A DNA stretch of 34,674 bases from Pseudomonadales bacterium (GTDB lineage: Bacteria; Pseudomonadota; Gammaproteobacteria; Pseudomonadales; Azotimanducaceae). Numbering within the stretch: the stretch's first letter is position 1; each line of letters begins with the position of its first letter. The stretch spans positions 1 through 34,674 of the forward strand of contig JAQWIX010000142.1 of the NCBI GenBank assembly GCA_029248675.1. The letters run 5' to 3'. Made by a program: the position numbers and the translations under genes. Positions 16,600 to 25,184 of this stretch are shown piece after piece. The notes under the pieces were generated by a model. It saw nothing but the letters and a program-made list of their open reading frames with translations, ran no database searches and was not told the origin of the DNA.

Positions 16600-16941
16600 A
16601 TGAGCGCTTTGGACCGTCAGGAAGTTCTAGCCAAGCTACAGTCTTGGCAGGCTCTAGAAATAGACAGCGAGGGTATCTGGCAGTGGGCTTTGCAGGCTGC
16701 GGATCAACGTACTACCGATGACGCGGTCATCTTGGCGGTGATGGAGATGCTTTGCGCACTGCCACAGGATCTTTGGATAGAGGAGGATGCCCAGGTAATG
16801 ATCGATGCATTGGGTAACCCGGCGGATCAGTCCGACCTGTCCATGAACCTGCTTTGGAATTATCCGGATATTATCGACCAGCGTCGTCGGCGCCGGGCCT
16901 TGGAAGATCACCCGCTGTATGGGCCGTATTGTGTGGACTGA
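16600..16941 (+). CDS. Conserved-looking acidic protein of unknown function
   Basis: I do not recognise this 113-aa protein. It has no signal peptide or membrane segment. It is acidic, rich in Trp (WQALEIDSEGIWQWAL), predicted mostly helical, and ends in a basic patch (RRRRRALEDHPLYGPY). It starts 21 bases before tesB and both read plus, so they may be co-transcribed. A run of purines and AAGG precedes the ATG. Coding potential is supported by normal length, codon use like that of the neighbours, and a snug fit between arfB and tesB. Confidence 0.7.
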   Translation: MSALDRQEVLAKLQSWQALEIDSEGIWQWALQAADQRTTDDAVILAVMEMLCALPQDLWIEEDAQVMIDALGNPADQSDLSMNLLWNYPDIIDQRRRRRALEDHPLYGPYCVD

Positions 16942-16962
16942 GGGTAGTTTGGGGTCACACAG

Positions 16963-17784
16963 ATGATGGGTAACGGAAAAAAACTCCAGGAATTGATTCA
17001 GCTACTCGACCTAGAGCAGATCGAGGACAATGTCTTTCGCGCCTATCACCCGGAAGGCCGACAGGGCAGGCTTTATGGCGGTCAAATTATGGCACAAGCC
17101 CTGATGGCTGGTGGTCGTACGGTTTCTGAGGAGCTGCGCGTTCATTCCTTGCACGGCTATTTTTTACGGCCGGGGGATCCGAAAGTGCCGGCGGTTATTC
17201 GAGTTGAGCGAGCCAGAGATGGTCGTTCCTTCGCCACGCGCAGGATCTTGGTAACTCAGCGGGGAGAAGCCATTTTCAACATGGACGCTTCTTTTCAGAT
17301 TCAAGAGCCAGGATTAGAGCATCAGGCGCAAAAACCCGAACTGGCGCCGCCGACCAAAGAAAAAATCCCTCCCGCGTTGTTAGATGCACCCTTTGTAACT
17401 TGGCGACACGAGTTTCGTCGGCTGCAGTCCGAAAGTCCGCAACCACCAGAGCAATTTGTATGGTTCGCCCCGACAGGTCAGGTTCCCGATGATCCCCTGA
17501 TGGCCGCCTGCCTATTAGTGTTTGAATCGGACAACGTATTGATTGGCACCGCCCGCCTGCCTCATCGGGGTAGCTTTAAGCGAGAACACATGCAGGTGGC
17601 CAGCCTAGATCACGCCATGTGGTTTCATCGCCCACTGGATCTTAACCAGTGGCTGCTGTACGCCATTGATTCCCCCAGCGCGTCTCATGCTCGGGGGTTT
17701 GCTCGAGGCAGCATTTTTACCGAGGGCGGCGACCTGATCGCATCCACCGTCCAAGAGGGATTGATCCGCGTCCGTGATCCCTAA
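16963..17784 (+). CDS. tesB: Acyl-CoA thioesterase II
   Basis: Hydrolyses medium- and long-chain acyl-CoA to free fatty acid and CoA in the cytoplasm. The 273 aa form a double hotdog fold. The first half has YGGQIMAQALMAG, LHSLHGYFLRPGDP and RDGRSFATRRI. The second has SLDHAMWFHRPLD, containing the catalytic Asp of the Asp-Gln-Thr set, and ASHARGFARGSIFTEGGDLIAST followed by VQEG, containing the Thr/Gln region. The ATG at 16966 is an alternative start. It is convergent with the LLM oxidoreductase gene, 29 bases away. Confidence 0.94.
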   Translation: MMGNGKKLQELIQLLDLEQIEDNVFRAYHPEGRQGRLYGGQIMAQALMAGGRTVSEELRVHSLHGYFLRPGDPKVPAVIRVERARDGRSFATRRILVTQRGEAIFNMDASFQIQEPGLEHQAQKPELAPPTKEKIPPALLDAPFVTWRHEFRRLQSESPQPPEQFVWFAPTGQVPDDPLMAACLLVFESDNVLIGTARLPHRGSFKREHMQVASLDHAMWFHRPLDLNQWLLYAIDSPSASHARGFARGSIFTEGGDLIASTVQEGLIRVRDP

Positions 17785-17813
17785 TTAGATGCGGATCGCT
17801 CCCAGTGAGTTTG

Positions 17814-18860
17814 CTACAAAGAATCCACCAAGTTACGCAGCTTCTCGCATTGGGCGGTGCGCTCGGCGGCATCGGCACCGGCAAAGTTAACGTTCAGCGA
17901 GGTGACGCCAGATTCGCGCAGGGCGTACAAACGCTCCTTGACGAAGCCCTCTGGTCCAATCAGTGAGCTTTTAGCCAAATAGTCATCGGGGATTGCCTCC
18001 TCTGCGGCTTTCTTTTCGCCAGCAAGGTACAAGTCTTGAATGATTTTGGCTTCGTCGGCGTAGCCGCTCTTAGAGAAAATGTCGTTGTAGAAATTCTTGG
18101 AGCGAGCGCCCATACCGCCAATGTACAAAGCAGCACCCGGTCGAGCGCGATCTCGCAGCGGTTCGGTACCCTCACCAATTGCCACACTTCCGCCGGCATA
18201 AATATCCAGTGGAGCGCGGTCGCCAGCACGCTTGCCGTTGCCTTTGCGCAAGGCATCTCCCCAGACCGCATCAGCGGCTTCAGCAGTATAAAACGCTGGC
18301 AGCCATGCATCCGCCAGCTCTGCTGTCGCGGCCACGCTGGCCGGTCCCAGGGAGGCGATAGCGATTGGAATATCTGAACGAACTGGGTGATTGATCAGCT
18401 TAAGTGGCTTGCCAAGCCCTGTGCCTTGGTCTTGAGGCAGGGGGATCTGATAGTGATCGCCCATGTACTGCACTTTTTCTCGTCGCCACACTTGCCGGCA
18501 AATCTCGATAACCTCTCGGGTACGGGCTACTGGAGCGGTGTAGGGAAGGCCATGAAAGCCTTCGACCACCTGGGGGCCTGATGCGCCCAAGCCCAACATG
18601 GCTCTGCCGTCGGATAGATAGTCGACGCCAGCAGCTGTCATAGCCAAAACGCTGGGTGTGCGGGTGTAAATGGGTAAAATGCCTGACGCGATAATGACGC
18701 GTTCGGTTTCCGCAGCTAAGTAGCCCATGGCTGATGGGGCGTCGAAGCTGTAGGCCTCGGGTACCCAAGCCACATCAAGGCCAGCTTTTTCTAACAGTTT
18801 TATTTCGGCAACAGCCTCTTTGAAACCGCCCGCGTAATTGATAAGCGTAGAAATTTTCAA
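17814..18860 (-). CDS. LLM-class flavin/F420-dependent oxidoreductase
   Basis: A luciferase-like TIM-barrel oxidoreductase of 348 aa. Family signs are the N-terminal AGLDVAWVPEAYSFDAPSAM, GILPIYTRTPSVLAMTAAGV, and DGRAMLGLGASGPQVVEGFHG. This subgroup is usually labelled F420-dependent, and related sequences are also called putative N5,N10-methylene-tetrahydromethanopterin reductase-like. The cofactor and substrate are not decided by sequence. The start is TTG at 18858-18860, with AAGGGG about 7 bases upstream. It is divergent from the M20 peptidase gene, with about 98 bases for shared promoters. Confidence 0.88.
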   Translation of the reverse strand: MKISTLINYAGGFKEAVAEIKLLEKAGLDVAWVPEAYSFDAPSAMGYLAAETERVIIASGILPIYTRTPSVLAMTAAGVDYLSDGRAMLGLGASGPQVVEGFHGLPYTAPVARTREVIEICRQVWRREKVQYMGDHYQIPLPQDQGTGLGKPLKLINHPVRSDIPIAIASLGPASVAATAELADAWLPAFYTAEAADAVWGDALRKGNGKRAGDRAPLDIYAGGSVAIGEGTEPLRDRARPGAALYIGGMGARSKNFYNDIFSKSGYADEAKIIQDLYLAGEKKAAEEAIPDDYLAKSSLIGPEGFVKERLYALRESGVTSLNVNFAGADAAERTAQCEKLRNLVDSL

Positions 18861-18958
18861 TGTTCATCCCCTTATTTTGATTGCGGGATTATGACGACTT
18901 GGGCATGGTCAGAGAAAGTTATTTTCAACGCTAAATGCCTGACTTGGGGAGCGTCTGC

Positions 18959-20380
18959 ATGAGTCTAAAATCCATATATTCCAATATTTCGTATGTCTGC
19001 TTGTTGGCGGCGGCGCTTTTGGTAGCCGGTCCCGCGCGCGGGTTTGAGCTGCAACCCTATGTCGACGATGCAGTGCCCAACTTGGTTCGCTACATCAACG
19101 TCGACACCATCAATCCCCCAGGCAATGAATCTCGGGGCGTCGTATTTTTGGGCGGCCTGCTAAGCGATGCAGGTATTGCTTACGAAAGCGCAGAATCTGC
19201 GCCGGGCCGAGGTAATTTATGGGCGAAGCTGCCCGGGGTGCCGGATTCTAATGGTCGTAAGCTTCCCGGCTTGGTCTTGCTTCATCACATTGATGTGGTG
19301 CCCGCCAATTCGGCCCACTGGCAGGTAGATCCCCTGTCTGGCGATATCCTCAATGGCTACATATACGGGCGTGGAGCCATCGACACCAAGGGTCTTGGCA
19401 TGGTGCAACTCCAAGCCTTTCTTGCCCTTGCTGCCAGCGGCCAGTCTTTGAATCGTGATGTTTGGTATGTCGCCACCGCGGACGAAGAGGCCGGCGGGTT
19501 ATTTGGTGCCGGTTGGCTGGTGGAAAATCGTCCGGAGATTTTTGCCGATGTAGGTTACCTGCTAAATGAAGGAGGCTCTGGCCGCCGCTATAAGCAAGGT
19601 GTTGCGGTGATGGTGGAGGTGACCCAAAAGGTACCTTTATGGTTGCGGTTACGGTCCACGGGTCGACCGGGCCACGGCTCAGCACCCCAGGTGGCAACAT
19701 CGGTGACCCGGCTGGTCCGGGGGTTGGAGCGCATTCGAGAGACAAACTTTCCGGTTAACGTGGTGCCGCCGGTGGCGGCAATGTTCGAAGGCATCGCACC
19801 CTATCAAGGGGAGAGTCTGCGAAGCCAGTACGCAAGCATTGCTCAGGCCGCTAAGGATCCGGAGTTTATGCTCAGCTTGAGGCTGAAGAACCCGGGCGCT
19901 CATGCCTTACTGCGAAATACTTGTTCGATTACCCGGTTGCAGGGCAGCAGTAAAATTAATGTGGTACCAGCAGAGGCGTCGGCAGAGCTAGATTGCAGGT
20001 TATTGCCAGACCAAAATCCGGAGGAGTTTTTCGAGCAACTTCGGCAAATCATCAACGACGATGCGATTAGCATCGAAAAGATTATGGGCTTCACCCCGGC
20101 CAGCAGCCGGACTGACACACCGCTTTTTAAAGCCATTGAGAAGGTAGTCGAGGCACGGCATGATGCCCGCGTCGTGCCTACGGTAGCCGGCGGTTTTACC
20201 GATTCTCATTTCTTTCGTGACATGGGTATTACCAGCTACGGGTATTCTCCCTTTGTTTTTGGTGGTTCAGAAGCAACGGGTATTCACGGCAACGATGAAC
20301 GCATTAGCATCAATAACGTAGAGCAAGGTGTCGCAACCTTTTTCCAACTGTTGCAAGACTTCGCTGTGCGTCCGCAATAA
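18959..20380 (+). CDS. Exported M20 family metallopeptidase
   Basis: A zinc exopeptidase or amidohydrolase of the M20/M28 clan, with an N-terminal signal peptide (LLAAALLVAGPARG) that sends it to the periplasm. Metal-site motifs are intact: LLHHIDVV (His, Asp), GRGAIDTKG (bridging Asp), ADEEAGG (catalytic Glu and ligand Glu), and a late His in GIHGNDERI. A dimerisation domain lies about residues 210-330. I chose the ATG at 18959 because GGGGAG lies 7 bases upstream; the frame is open to 18935. It is probably co-transcribed with the serine hydrolase that starts 5 bases after its stop. The substrate is unknown. Confidence 0.9.
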   Translation: MSLKSIYSNISYVCLLAAALLVAGPARGFELQPYVDDAVPNLVRYINVDTINPPGNESRGVVFLGGLLSDAGIAYESAESAPGRGNLWAKLPGVPDSNGRKLPGLVLLHHIDVVPANSAHWQVDPLSGDILNGYIYGRGAIDTKGLGMVQLQAFLALAASGQSLNRDVWYVATADEEAGGLFGAGWLVENRPEIFADVGYLLNEGGSGRRYKQGVAVMVEVTQKVPLWLRLRSTGRPGHGSAPQVATSVTRLVRGLERIRETNFPVNVVPPVAAMFEGIAPYQGESLRSQYASIAQAAKDPEFMLSLRLKNPGAHALLRNTCSITRLQGSSKINVVPAEASAELDCRLLPDQNPEEFFEQLRQIINDDAISIEKIMGFTPASSRTDTPLFKAIEKVVEARHDARVVPTVAGGFTDSHFFRDMGITSYGYSPFVFGGSEATGIHGNDERISINNVEQGVATFFQLLQDFAVRPQ

Positions 20381-20384
20381 ATCA

Positions 20385-21611
20385 ATGAACAACGAAATGG
20401 GTGAACCAATGAAGGTTGCAGAGTCTTCCTACGACTTTTCCGAGATGCATCAACGCATGCAGTTTTACGTAGACCAGAATATTTTGCCTTGCTGTGCCAC
20501 GGCGGTGTTCAAGGGGACGGAATTGGTGGACTGCCAGACCTTTGGCTATATGGACACCGAGAGCCAGCGCCCTCTGGAACTGGATGCGATTTTTCGCATG
20601 TACTCCAATACTAAAATCGTCACTTCTGTGGCCCTCATGATGCTTCAGGAAGAGGGCCTATTCGATTTGGATGATCCCCTTGCCAAGTTTTTGCCAGAAT
20701 TTGCTGACCTCACCGTGCTTAAGCCCGATGCATCTAGTGCCGCTGATACCGTGCCCGCGAAAAATCTGATTACGGTCCGCCAGATACTTAGTCACAGTGC
20801 GGGTCTAAGCTACGGCTTTGTGGAGCCCACGTCGGTTATTGACCAGGCTTACGCTGCCGGAGGCATCAATGCGCTGGGTGAAATGGGTATAGACCTAGAA
20901 GAGTTCTGTGCCCGTGTAGTCAAGCTGCCGCTGGCTTTTGAGCCTGGCACCAGCTGGCGCTATTCGGTAGCAACCGACATCTGCGCTCGATTGGTTGAGG
21001 TGTTGTCCGGGCAGAAATTTGATGCGTTTCTTCAGCATCGTATATTTGAACCGTTGAACATGGTGGATACCGGCTTTTGGGTACCAGAAGCCAAGGTGCA
21101 GCGATTCACAACCCTGTACGCTCCGGACGACATTTTTGACCCTATGAAACCGGGATTAAATGTCTTCGACGACCCGGCGGCAGGAGCATTCAATGCGTCA
21201 CCACAATTTCTGAGCGGTGGTGGCGGCCTAGTTTCCACGGTTTCCGATTATGGGTCGTTTTTGCGCATGATCGTCAATCAAGGCGAATGGAATGGGGCGC
21301 GAATCCTCAAACCTGAAACCCTTAAGCTCATGCGTAGCAACCAGTTAGCGGATGGCGTCAAGGTCGCCTTTCCTATGTGGGTCATGCCGGGGACTGTTTT
21401 CGGCTTGGGCTTCGCAATAAAGAACGAGTTGACGCCTGATGAGCCGGCTGGGGCCTTGGGTGAGTATCATTGGGGTGGGCTGGCCGGTACCCATAGCTGG
21501 ATGGCCCCCGAAGCCGACCTGACGGGTTTTTGTCTAACCCAACGTTTACCAGGGTTCTGGCACCCTTTCAGTCAAGAGTTCAAAGCTTTAACGTATGCGG
21601 CGGTGACCTGA
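20385..21611 (+). CDS. Serine hydrolase of the beta-lactamase/EstB family
   Basis: A class C beta-lactamase-like fold (Pfam Beta-lactamase). The nucleophile motif SNTK is at Ser74-Lys77, a Tyr motif lies in WRYSVATD, and a KTG-box equivalent lies near GGLAGTHSW. No signal peptide is visible, so it is probably a cytoplasmic esterase or amidase, not a resistance enzyme. The ATG at 20385 is 4 bases after the M20 stop. ATG 20409, with GGTGA just upstream, is a good alternative. A still longer frame from 20328 runs inside the M20 gene and is unlikely. Pairing with an M20 peptidase suggests sequential breakdown of one class of amide or ester, which is inference. Confidence 0.88.
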   Translation: MNNEMGEPMKVAESSYDFSEMHQRMQFYVDQNILPCCATAVFKGTELVDCQTFGYMDTESQRPLELDAIFRMYSNTKIVTSVALMMLQEEGLFDLDDPLAKFLPEFADLTVLKPDASSAADTVPAKNLITVRQILSHSAGLSYGFVEPTSVIDQAYAAGGINALGEMGIDLEEFCARVVKLPLAFEPGTSWRYSVATDICARLVEVLSGQKFDAFLQHRIFEPLNMVDTGFWVPEAKVQRFTTLYAPDDIFDPMKPGLNVFDDPAAGAFNASPQFLSGGGGLVSTVSDYGSFLRMIVNQGEWNGARILKPETLKLMRSNQLADGVKVAFPMWVMPGTVFGLGFAIKNELTPDEPAGALGEYHWGGLAGTHSWMAPEADLTGFCLTQRLPGFWHPFSQEFKALTYAAVT

Positions 21612-21663
21612 GCCACCGGCCCCCCTTAGCCGCGGTAGCGTCGAGATTTAATTAGGAAACAAT

Positions 21664-22689
21664 ATGTCTAACGGTGTCGCAGGATCCCAAGAGCCAGAAT
21701 CAAAACAACAGCCGGAACCAAAATCAGCAATGGGCTGGCTGCTGAAGATCGTGACGTGGTTGGTTACAGCTTTGTGTTTCTACCTAGTATTTGCCCGCAC
21801 AGAAGCCACAGCGGCTCGAGAGGGTCTAACTGTCGCCGAATACTTGCTGCGTTTCTTTGCGGACGCGGACTGGACCGTTTGGCTAATGGTCATGATTCCG
21901 TATTCTCTGTTTTTCTTTTCCGTCGATTCACACGCGAGTTGGCGGGCTATTCGGTGGTTCAACGCACCGCAGCTGCGTCTAACCCAGGTGTTGCCCATTC
22001 GTGCCAGCGCCTACATTTTGTCCTTGGTAAACGAGCAGGTGGGTAAGGGCGCCATGTCTTTGTACCTAGCGAAGCGCCATGAGGTGCCCGGCTGGCAGGC
22101 ACTGTCGACCATGGTAATGCTCGGTTTGATGGAGATTTACCAGCTGTTGTTTTTTTCAGGCATTGGCGTCCTGCTTTACTACGAGTTGGTTCAAGAGGCG
22201 TCCACCCAAGTGCGCCTTGACGTGATTTTACCCGCCGTATTCGCAGGAGCGCTCTGTTACCTACCCATTCATATATTGTTTTTCCGCGGTGTGTTTGGTG
22301 ACTTTCCCAAAATACGGGACGCCCAGATTTTTCGGGCCTTCCGAGAAGCTCGCCCGATTCATTACCTATTGCTGTTGCTGTTCAAAGCGCCAAATCTGTT
22401 GGGCGCAGTGCTGGTCTACACCTTCGCCTTACAGCTGTTTAACGTAGATGTGGGTTTCGGACAGATGCTGGCTTTTTTGCCCGTAATATTTTTGGCTGCG
22501 GCTCTGCCACTGCCCTTTCATGCTGGGGCTCTGCTGCTTTGGACGGTGTTATTTCCAGAATTCCCAGAGGTTGGGGTATTTAGCTTAATCATGCACACGT
22601 TCTTTGTGCTGTTTAATGCGGCTATTGGGGTGGTATTTCTGCCTAAGGCCAATGCTGAGCTGTTCGATAAAGAGGCAGCGCAGCTCTAA
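21664..22689 (+). CDS. Multi-pass membrane protein, possible flippase-like (LPG_synthase_TM) family
   Basis: A 341-aa inner-membrane protein with about eight helices and a hydrophilic 25-residue N-terminus. The stretch ASAYILSLVNEQVGKGAM, followed by SLYLAKRHEVPGW, resembles the second and third helices of lysylphosphatidylglycerol synthase TM / flippase-like proteins, which carry a similar N-x-x-x-G-x-G arrangement. No catalytic synthase domain follows. The gene lies 52 bases after the serine hydrolase and is convergent with a CDP-alcohol phosphatidyltransferase, which may indicate a lipid-related role. I am unsure of the family. A generic hypothetical membrane protein is the safe reading. 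Confidence 0.8.
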   Translation: MSNGVAGSQEPESKQQPEPKSAMGWLLKIVTWLVTALCFYLVFARTEATAAREGLTVAEYLLRFFADADWTVWLMVMIPYSLFFFSVDSHASWRAIRWFNAPQLRLTQVLPIRASAYILSLVNEQVGKGAMSLYLAKRHEVPGWQALSTMVMLGLMEIYQLLFFSGIGVLLYYELVQEASTQVRLDVILPAVFAGALCYLPIHILFFRGVFGDFPKIRDAQIFRAFREARPIHYLLLLLFKAPNLLGAVLVYTFALQLFNVDVGFGQMLAFLPVIFLAAALPLPFHAGALLLWTVLFPEFPEVGVFSLIMHTFFVLFNAAIGVVFLPKANAELFDKEAAQL

Positions 22690-22698
22690 GAACGGGGC

Positions 22699-23343
22699 TC
22701 ACGGCAAGGGTTTCTGGGTTTGGTGCCACAACGTGTGATACAGCCGGTCTGCTATTGAAATCAAGGTGGTTGCCACTAGAAGCCAGGCCGCCCAAGAAAC
22801 TGCAGTGTGTAAAAGGGCGATGGCCTTGAGCGCAACGCCATGTGCCTCGGCCGCTTGGGCGGTAATTACGTAAAGGCCCGCTTGCAGGGTTTGTGCGCCA
22901 ATGGCCGTAGCCACGATGGCGTAATACCCCACGCCATTATATCTACCGATGAGACTGGTACGCAGTTCGTGTCCGGCTAGGACTCTGGAATCGAGGGCAT
23001 ATTGAACAAAGGCTAGGGTAATGCATGGCCACAGCCACGGGTTGATTAAAGTGGACTCTGCCAATGCCCAAGCGCCAACGCTGACGAAAAAAGCATCGGT
23101 TCCATGATCGAAGAAGCCGCCAAACGCCGATGTGAGATTTTGACGTCTGGCGATTTTACCGTCGTAGACGTCGGTAACAATGGCCAAGATCATGCTCAAT
23201 GACGCGATTAGCCAAAACTGCTGCAATATCGCCCAGCCCATGACCGGAGCTAGCAGTAAGCGAAGCCCGGTCAGGGCATTGGCAAGGTTGAACCGGGTTT
23301 CGTTGGAGGAACCTTTGGCGTCTGGTGTGGCGGGTTTACTCAT
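22699..23343 (-). CDS. CDP-alcohol phosphatidyltransferase family protein
   Basis: A membrane enzyme that swaps CMP on a CDP-alcohol for another alcohol in phospholipid synthesis. The complete signature is present: Asp58, Asp61-Gly62, Ala65-Arg66, Gly75, Asp79 and Asp83, with exact family spacing, so it should be catalytically competent. The 214 aa have about six helices. Sequence alone does not separate phosphatidylglycerophosphate synthase, phosphatidylserine synthase or an inositol-type enzyme. The housekeeping gene pgsA is normally elsewhere, next to uvrC, so this may be an additional paralogue. It is convergent with the preceding membrane protein gene, 9 bases away. Confidence 0.9.
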   Translation of the reverse strand: MSKPATPDAKGSSNETRFNLANALTGLRLLLAPVMGWAILQQFWLIASLSMILAIVTDVYDGKIARRQNLTSAFGGFFDHGTDAFFVSVGAWALAESTLINPWLWPCITLAFVQYALDSRVLAGHELRTSLIGRYNGVGYYAIVATAIGAQTLQAGLYVITAQAAEAHGVALKAIALLHTAVSWAAWLLVATTLISIADRLYHTLWHQTQKPLP

Positions 23344-23495
23344 GAGTGAATGTTTTTGCAGTCTTGTCCAGAGTGACCTTGGGCAAGTCGTCGGCCAAAG
23401 TCTAGGCGCTGGATTGTTTTAGAGGCCGGGTAGTAGTGCGGAGCAAGACACAGGTACAGGCCGCTCGATCTGCCAACCTAAGATAACTGCGTAGA

Positions 23496-23960
23496 TCAGG
23501 GTGCCTGAACCAGCCGATAAAACGCCCCATCGCTGTCGAGGTTGTCGGGATCCATGTCGTATTTGGTAACGAAACGGTCAGCTACCAACTGGGTGGTGGC
23601 TGGGTCAATCACTCGTTCTGCCAATGCGCGATAGAGTTTTCCGTCCACCTCCAGCGTAACCCTAGGGTCTTCCTCCATGTATTGGGCCCATTGATGAGAC
23701 CGTTTAGACGCACCCACATAAAACGCTTGGTCGATTCCAACGCCCCAGATTGTCACTGAATAGGGCTCTATTGGGTTGGTTTGCAAAAGTACGTTCTCGC
23801 ATTCTTCGGCATGCAGCCAGTCGTCAGGCCAAGGGGTTAAATCGCCATCCAATGCGCCACCAGGAATCGGGCCTAGCGGTGCGCCGCAGGCACCAATAAG
23901 GACCGCCATCAGCGTGAACGCAGATGCTCTGCTAAAAACGTGGGAAGAAGAAGTCAGCAT
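23496..23960 (-). CDS. Putative lipoprotein with a split-barrel-like domain
   Basis: Starting from the ATG at 23958-23960, the protein is 154 aa with a lipoprotein signal (FTLMAVLIGAC, lipid Cys25). The mature part has ENVLLQTNPIEPYSVTIWGV, FYVGASKRSHQW and PRVTLEVDGKLYRALAERV. These recall the deazaflavin-dependent nitroreductase / pyridoxamine-oxidase split-barrel group, in which a short strand-rich domain handles a flavin-like cofactor. That similarity is from memory and not certain. The frame is open upstream to a TTG at 24038 but has no ribosome-binding site there. It is divergent from the NmrA-like gene. Confidence 0.7.
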   Translation of the reverse strand: MLTSSSHVFSRASAFTLMAVLIGACGAPLGPIPGGALDGDLTPWPDDWLHAEECENVLLQTNPIEPYSVTIWGVGIDQAFYVGASKRSHQWAQYMEEDPRVTLEVDGKLYRALAERVIDPATTQLVADRFVTKYDMDPDNLDSDGAFYRLVQAP

Positions 23961-24061
23961 AGAAGAAGTTAGTGGCGGATTTAGGCGTAAGCATACTTGA
24001 AAATTCGCGCTATCATGCTTTTTTCGGCCAGCGTGCAATGTCGTCTAACTCGGGGTGAAAA

Positions 24062-25168
24062 ATGTCAGAAGAAAAACCGACGCAAACCTCGAAGCTTGGG
24101 AACAACTCAGAGATTCCCGAGGATACGACTAACCCAGCAGAGCCAGCGTCAGTTATAAACGCCGATGAAAGCGTCGTGGAGTCCTCTTCAGAGCAAGCGC
24201 AGATCAGGGTCGATGATAGCGATGATCTTGCGCAGCCCGATGAGCATCAGCCCCAAGATGAACCTAAGCCGCCAGAGAGCTGGTTCATAACCGGAGCTAA
24301 CGGCAATTTGGGTCAGCGCCTTATTCGACACTTGCTGGCGGAAGGTGCCAGCGTTACCGCAGTGGTGCGTAGCGAGCGAGCCGAGCAAAGCTTGGCTAGG
24401 GCGCTGAACTTTAACAAGCAGCTGCGTATTGAGGTTATCGATTACGCAGAAACCATGCTCCTTGCCCAAGCGGCCTATGGCGCCCAATACGCGGTGCATT
24501 TGGTGGGCATCCTAAAGGCGACGAAAAGTTCCACCTATGCCAAGGCTCACGAGGCTAGCTGCACGGCGTTGATCCGAGCGTTAAAAGATACCTCGGTAGA
24601 ACACATAACGTATTTGTCGATCCTCGGAGCCAAGCCAAGTTCGGGCAATGCCTGTTTGGCTTCAAAGGGAAAAGCTGAGCGCATACTGCATCGTTCGCCA
24701 ATCACCGCATGTACGCTGCGGGTGCCCATGGTGATCGGAGAGCGTGATTACGCAAGCAAAATGCTGGCTCAGCGCGCCAATCTGAAAAGTTCGGTAACCT
24801 TTCGAGCATCCAGCTTGGAGCAACCGATTTACGCTGGCGATGTGGTGGATGCGATATGCGCGGCAGCGCGCCAAGGTCTGGATGGCGGACTCAACTTGGC
24901 TGGCCCAGAAAGTTTGACCCGAGAGGATTTGTACAAACGAGCTGCAGCAGTGCTAGGCCGTTCGACTTCGGTACGGTCGGTGCCAGTTTTTGTCGGCTAC
25001 GCGATCGCTTGGTTGCTTGAACTGTTTTCGGCGGAACCGCCCATTACGCGAGCCATGCTGGGTGTTCTGGATCACGATGATCAGATTGATGTGGCCAAGG
25101 CCCAGCAAATGCTAGGACTGCATGAGCTGACAGATTTGGACACCATGTTGCGTAAAACCATTCTCTGA
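24062..25168 (+). CDS. NmrA-like/NAD(P)-binding Rossmann protein with an acidic N-terminal extension
   Basis: An atypical short-chain dehydrogenase-like protein of 368 aa. Residues 1-72 are a low-complexity, acidic, Pro/Ser/Glu-rich extension that is not part of the fold. The Rossmann domain begins at SWFITGANGNLGQRL with Gly78-x2-Gly81-x2-Gly84. The rest resembles the complex I NDUFA9-like / NAD(P)H-binding group (VHLVGILKATKSS, ITYLSILGAKPSSGN, NLAGPESLTREDLY). The classical Tyr-x3-Lys is not clear, so it may be a binding or regulatory protein. GGGGTGAAAA precedes the ATG. It is convergent with the esterase gene, 16 bases away. Confidence 0.85.
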   Translation: MSEEKPTQTSKLGNNSEIPEDTTNPAEPASVINADESVVESSSEQAQIRVDDSDDLAQPDEHQPQDEPKPPESWFITGANGNLGQRLIRHLLAEGASVTAVVRSERAEQSLARALNFNKQLRIEVIDYAETMLLAQAAYGAQYAVHLVGILKATKSSTYAKAHEASCTALIRALKDTSVEHITYLSILGAKPSSGNACLASKGKAERILHRSPITACTLRVPMVIGERDYASKMLAQRANLKSSVTFRASSLEQPIYAGDVVDAICAAARQGLDGGLNLAGPESLTREDLYKRAAAVLGRSTSVRSVPVFVGYAIAWLLELFSAEPPITRAMLGVLDHDDQIDVAKAQQMLGLHELTDLDTMLRKTIL

Positions 25169-25184
25169 TCACGCATTTGGGCTT

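Noticed and set aside
20328-20384. Longer start of the serine hydrolase inside the M20 peptidase gene
   Set aside because: The extra 19 residues overlap the M20 coding end, have no ribosome-binding site and do not resemble the family.
20385-21611. Beta-lactam resistance gene
   Set aside because: Although the fold is class C beta-lactamase-like, there is no signal peptide and the second motif is of the esterase type, so resistance is not supported.
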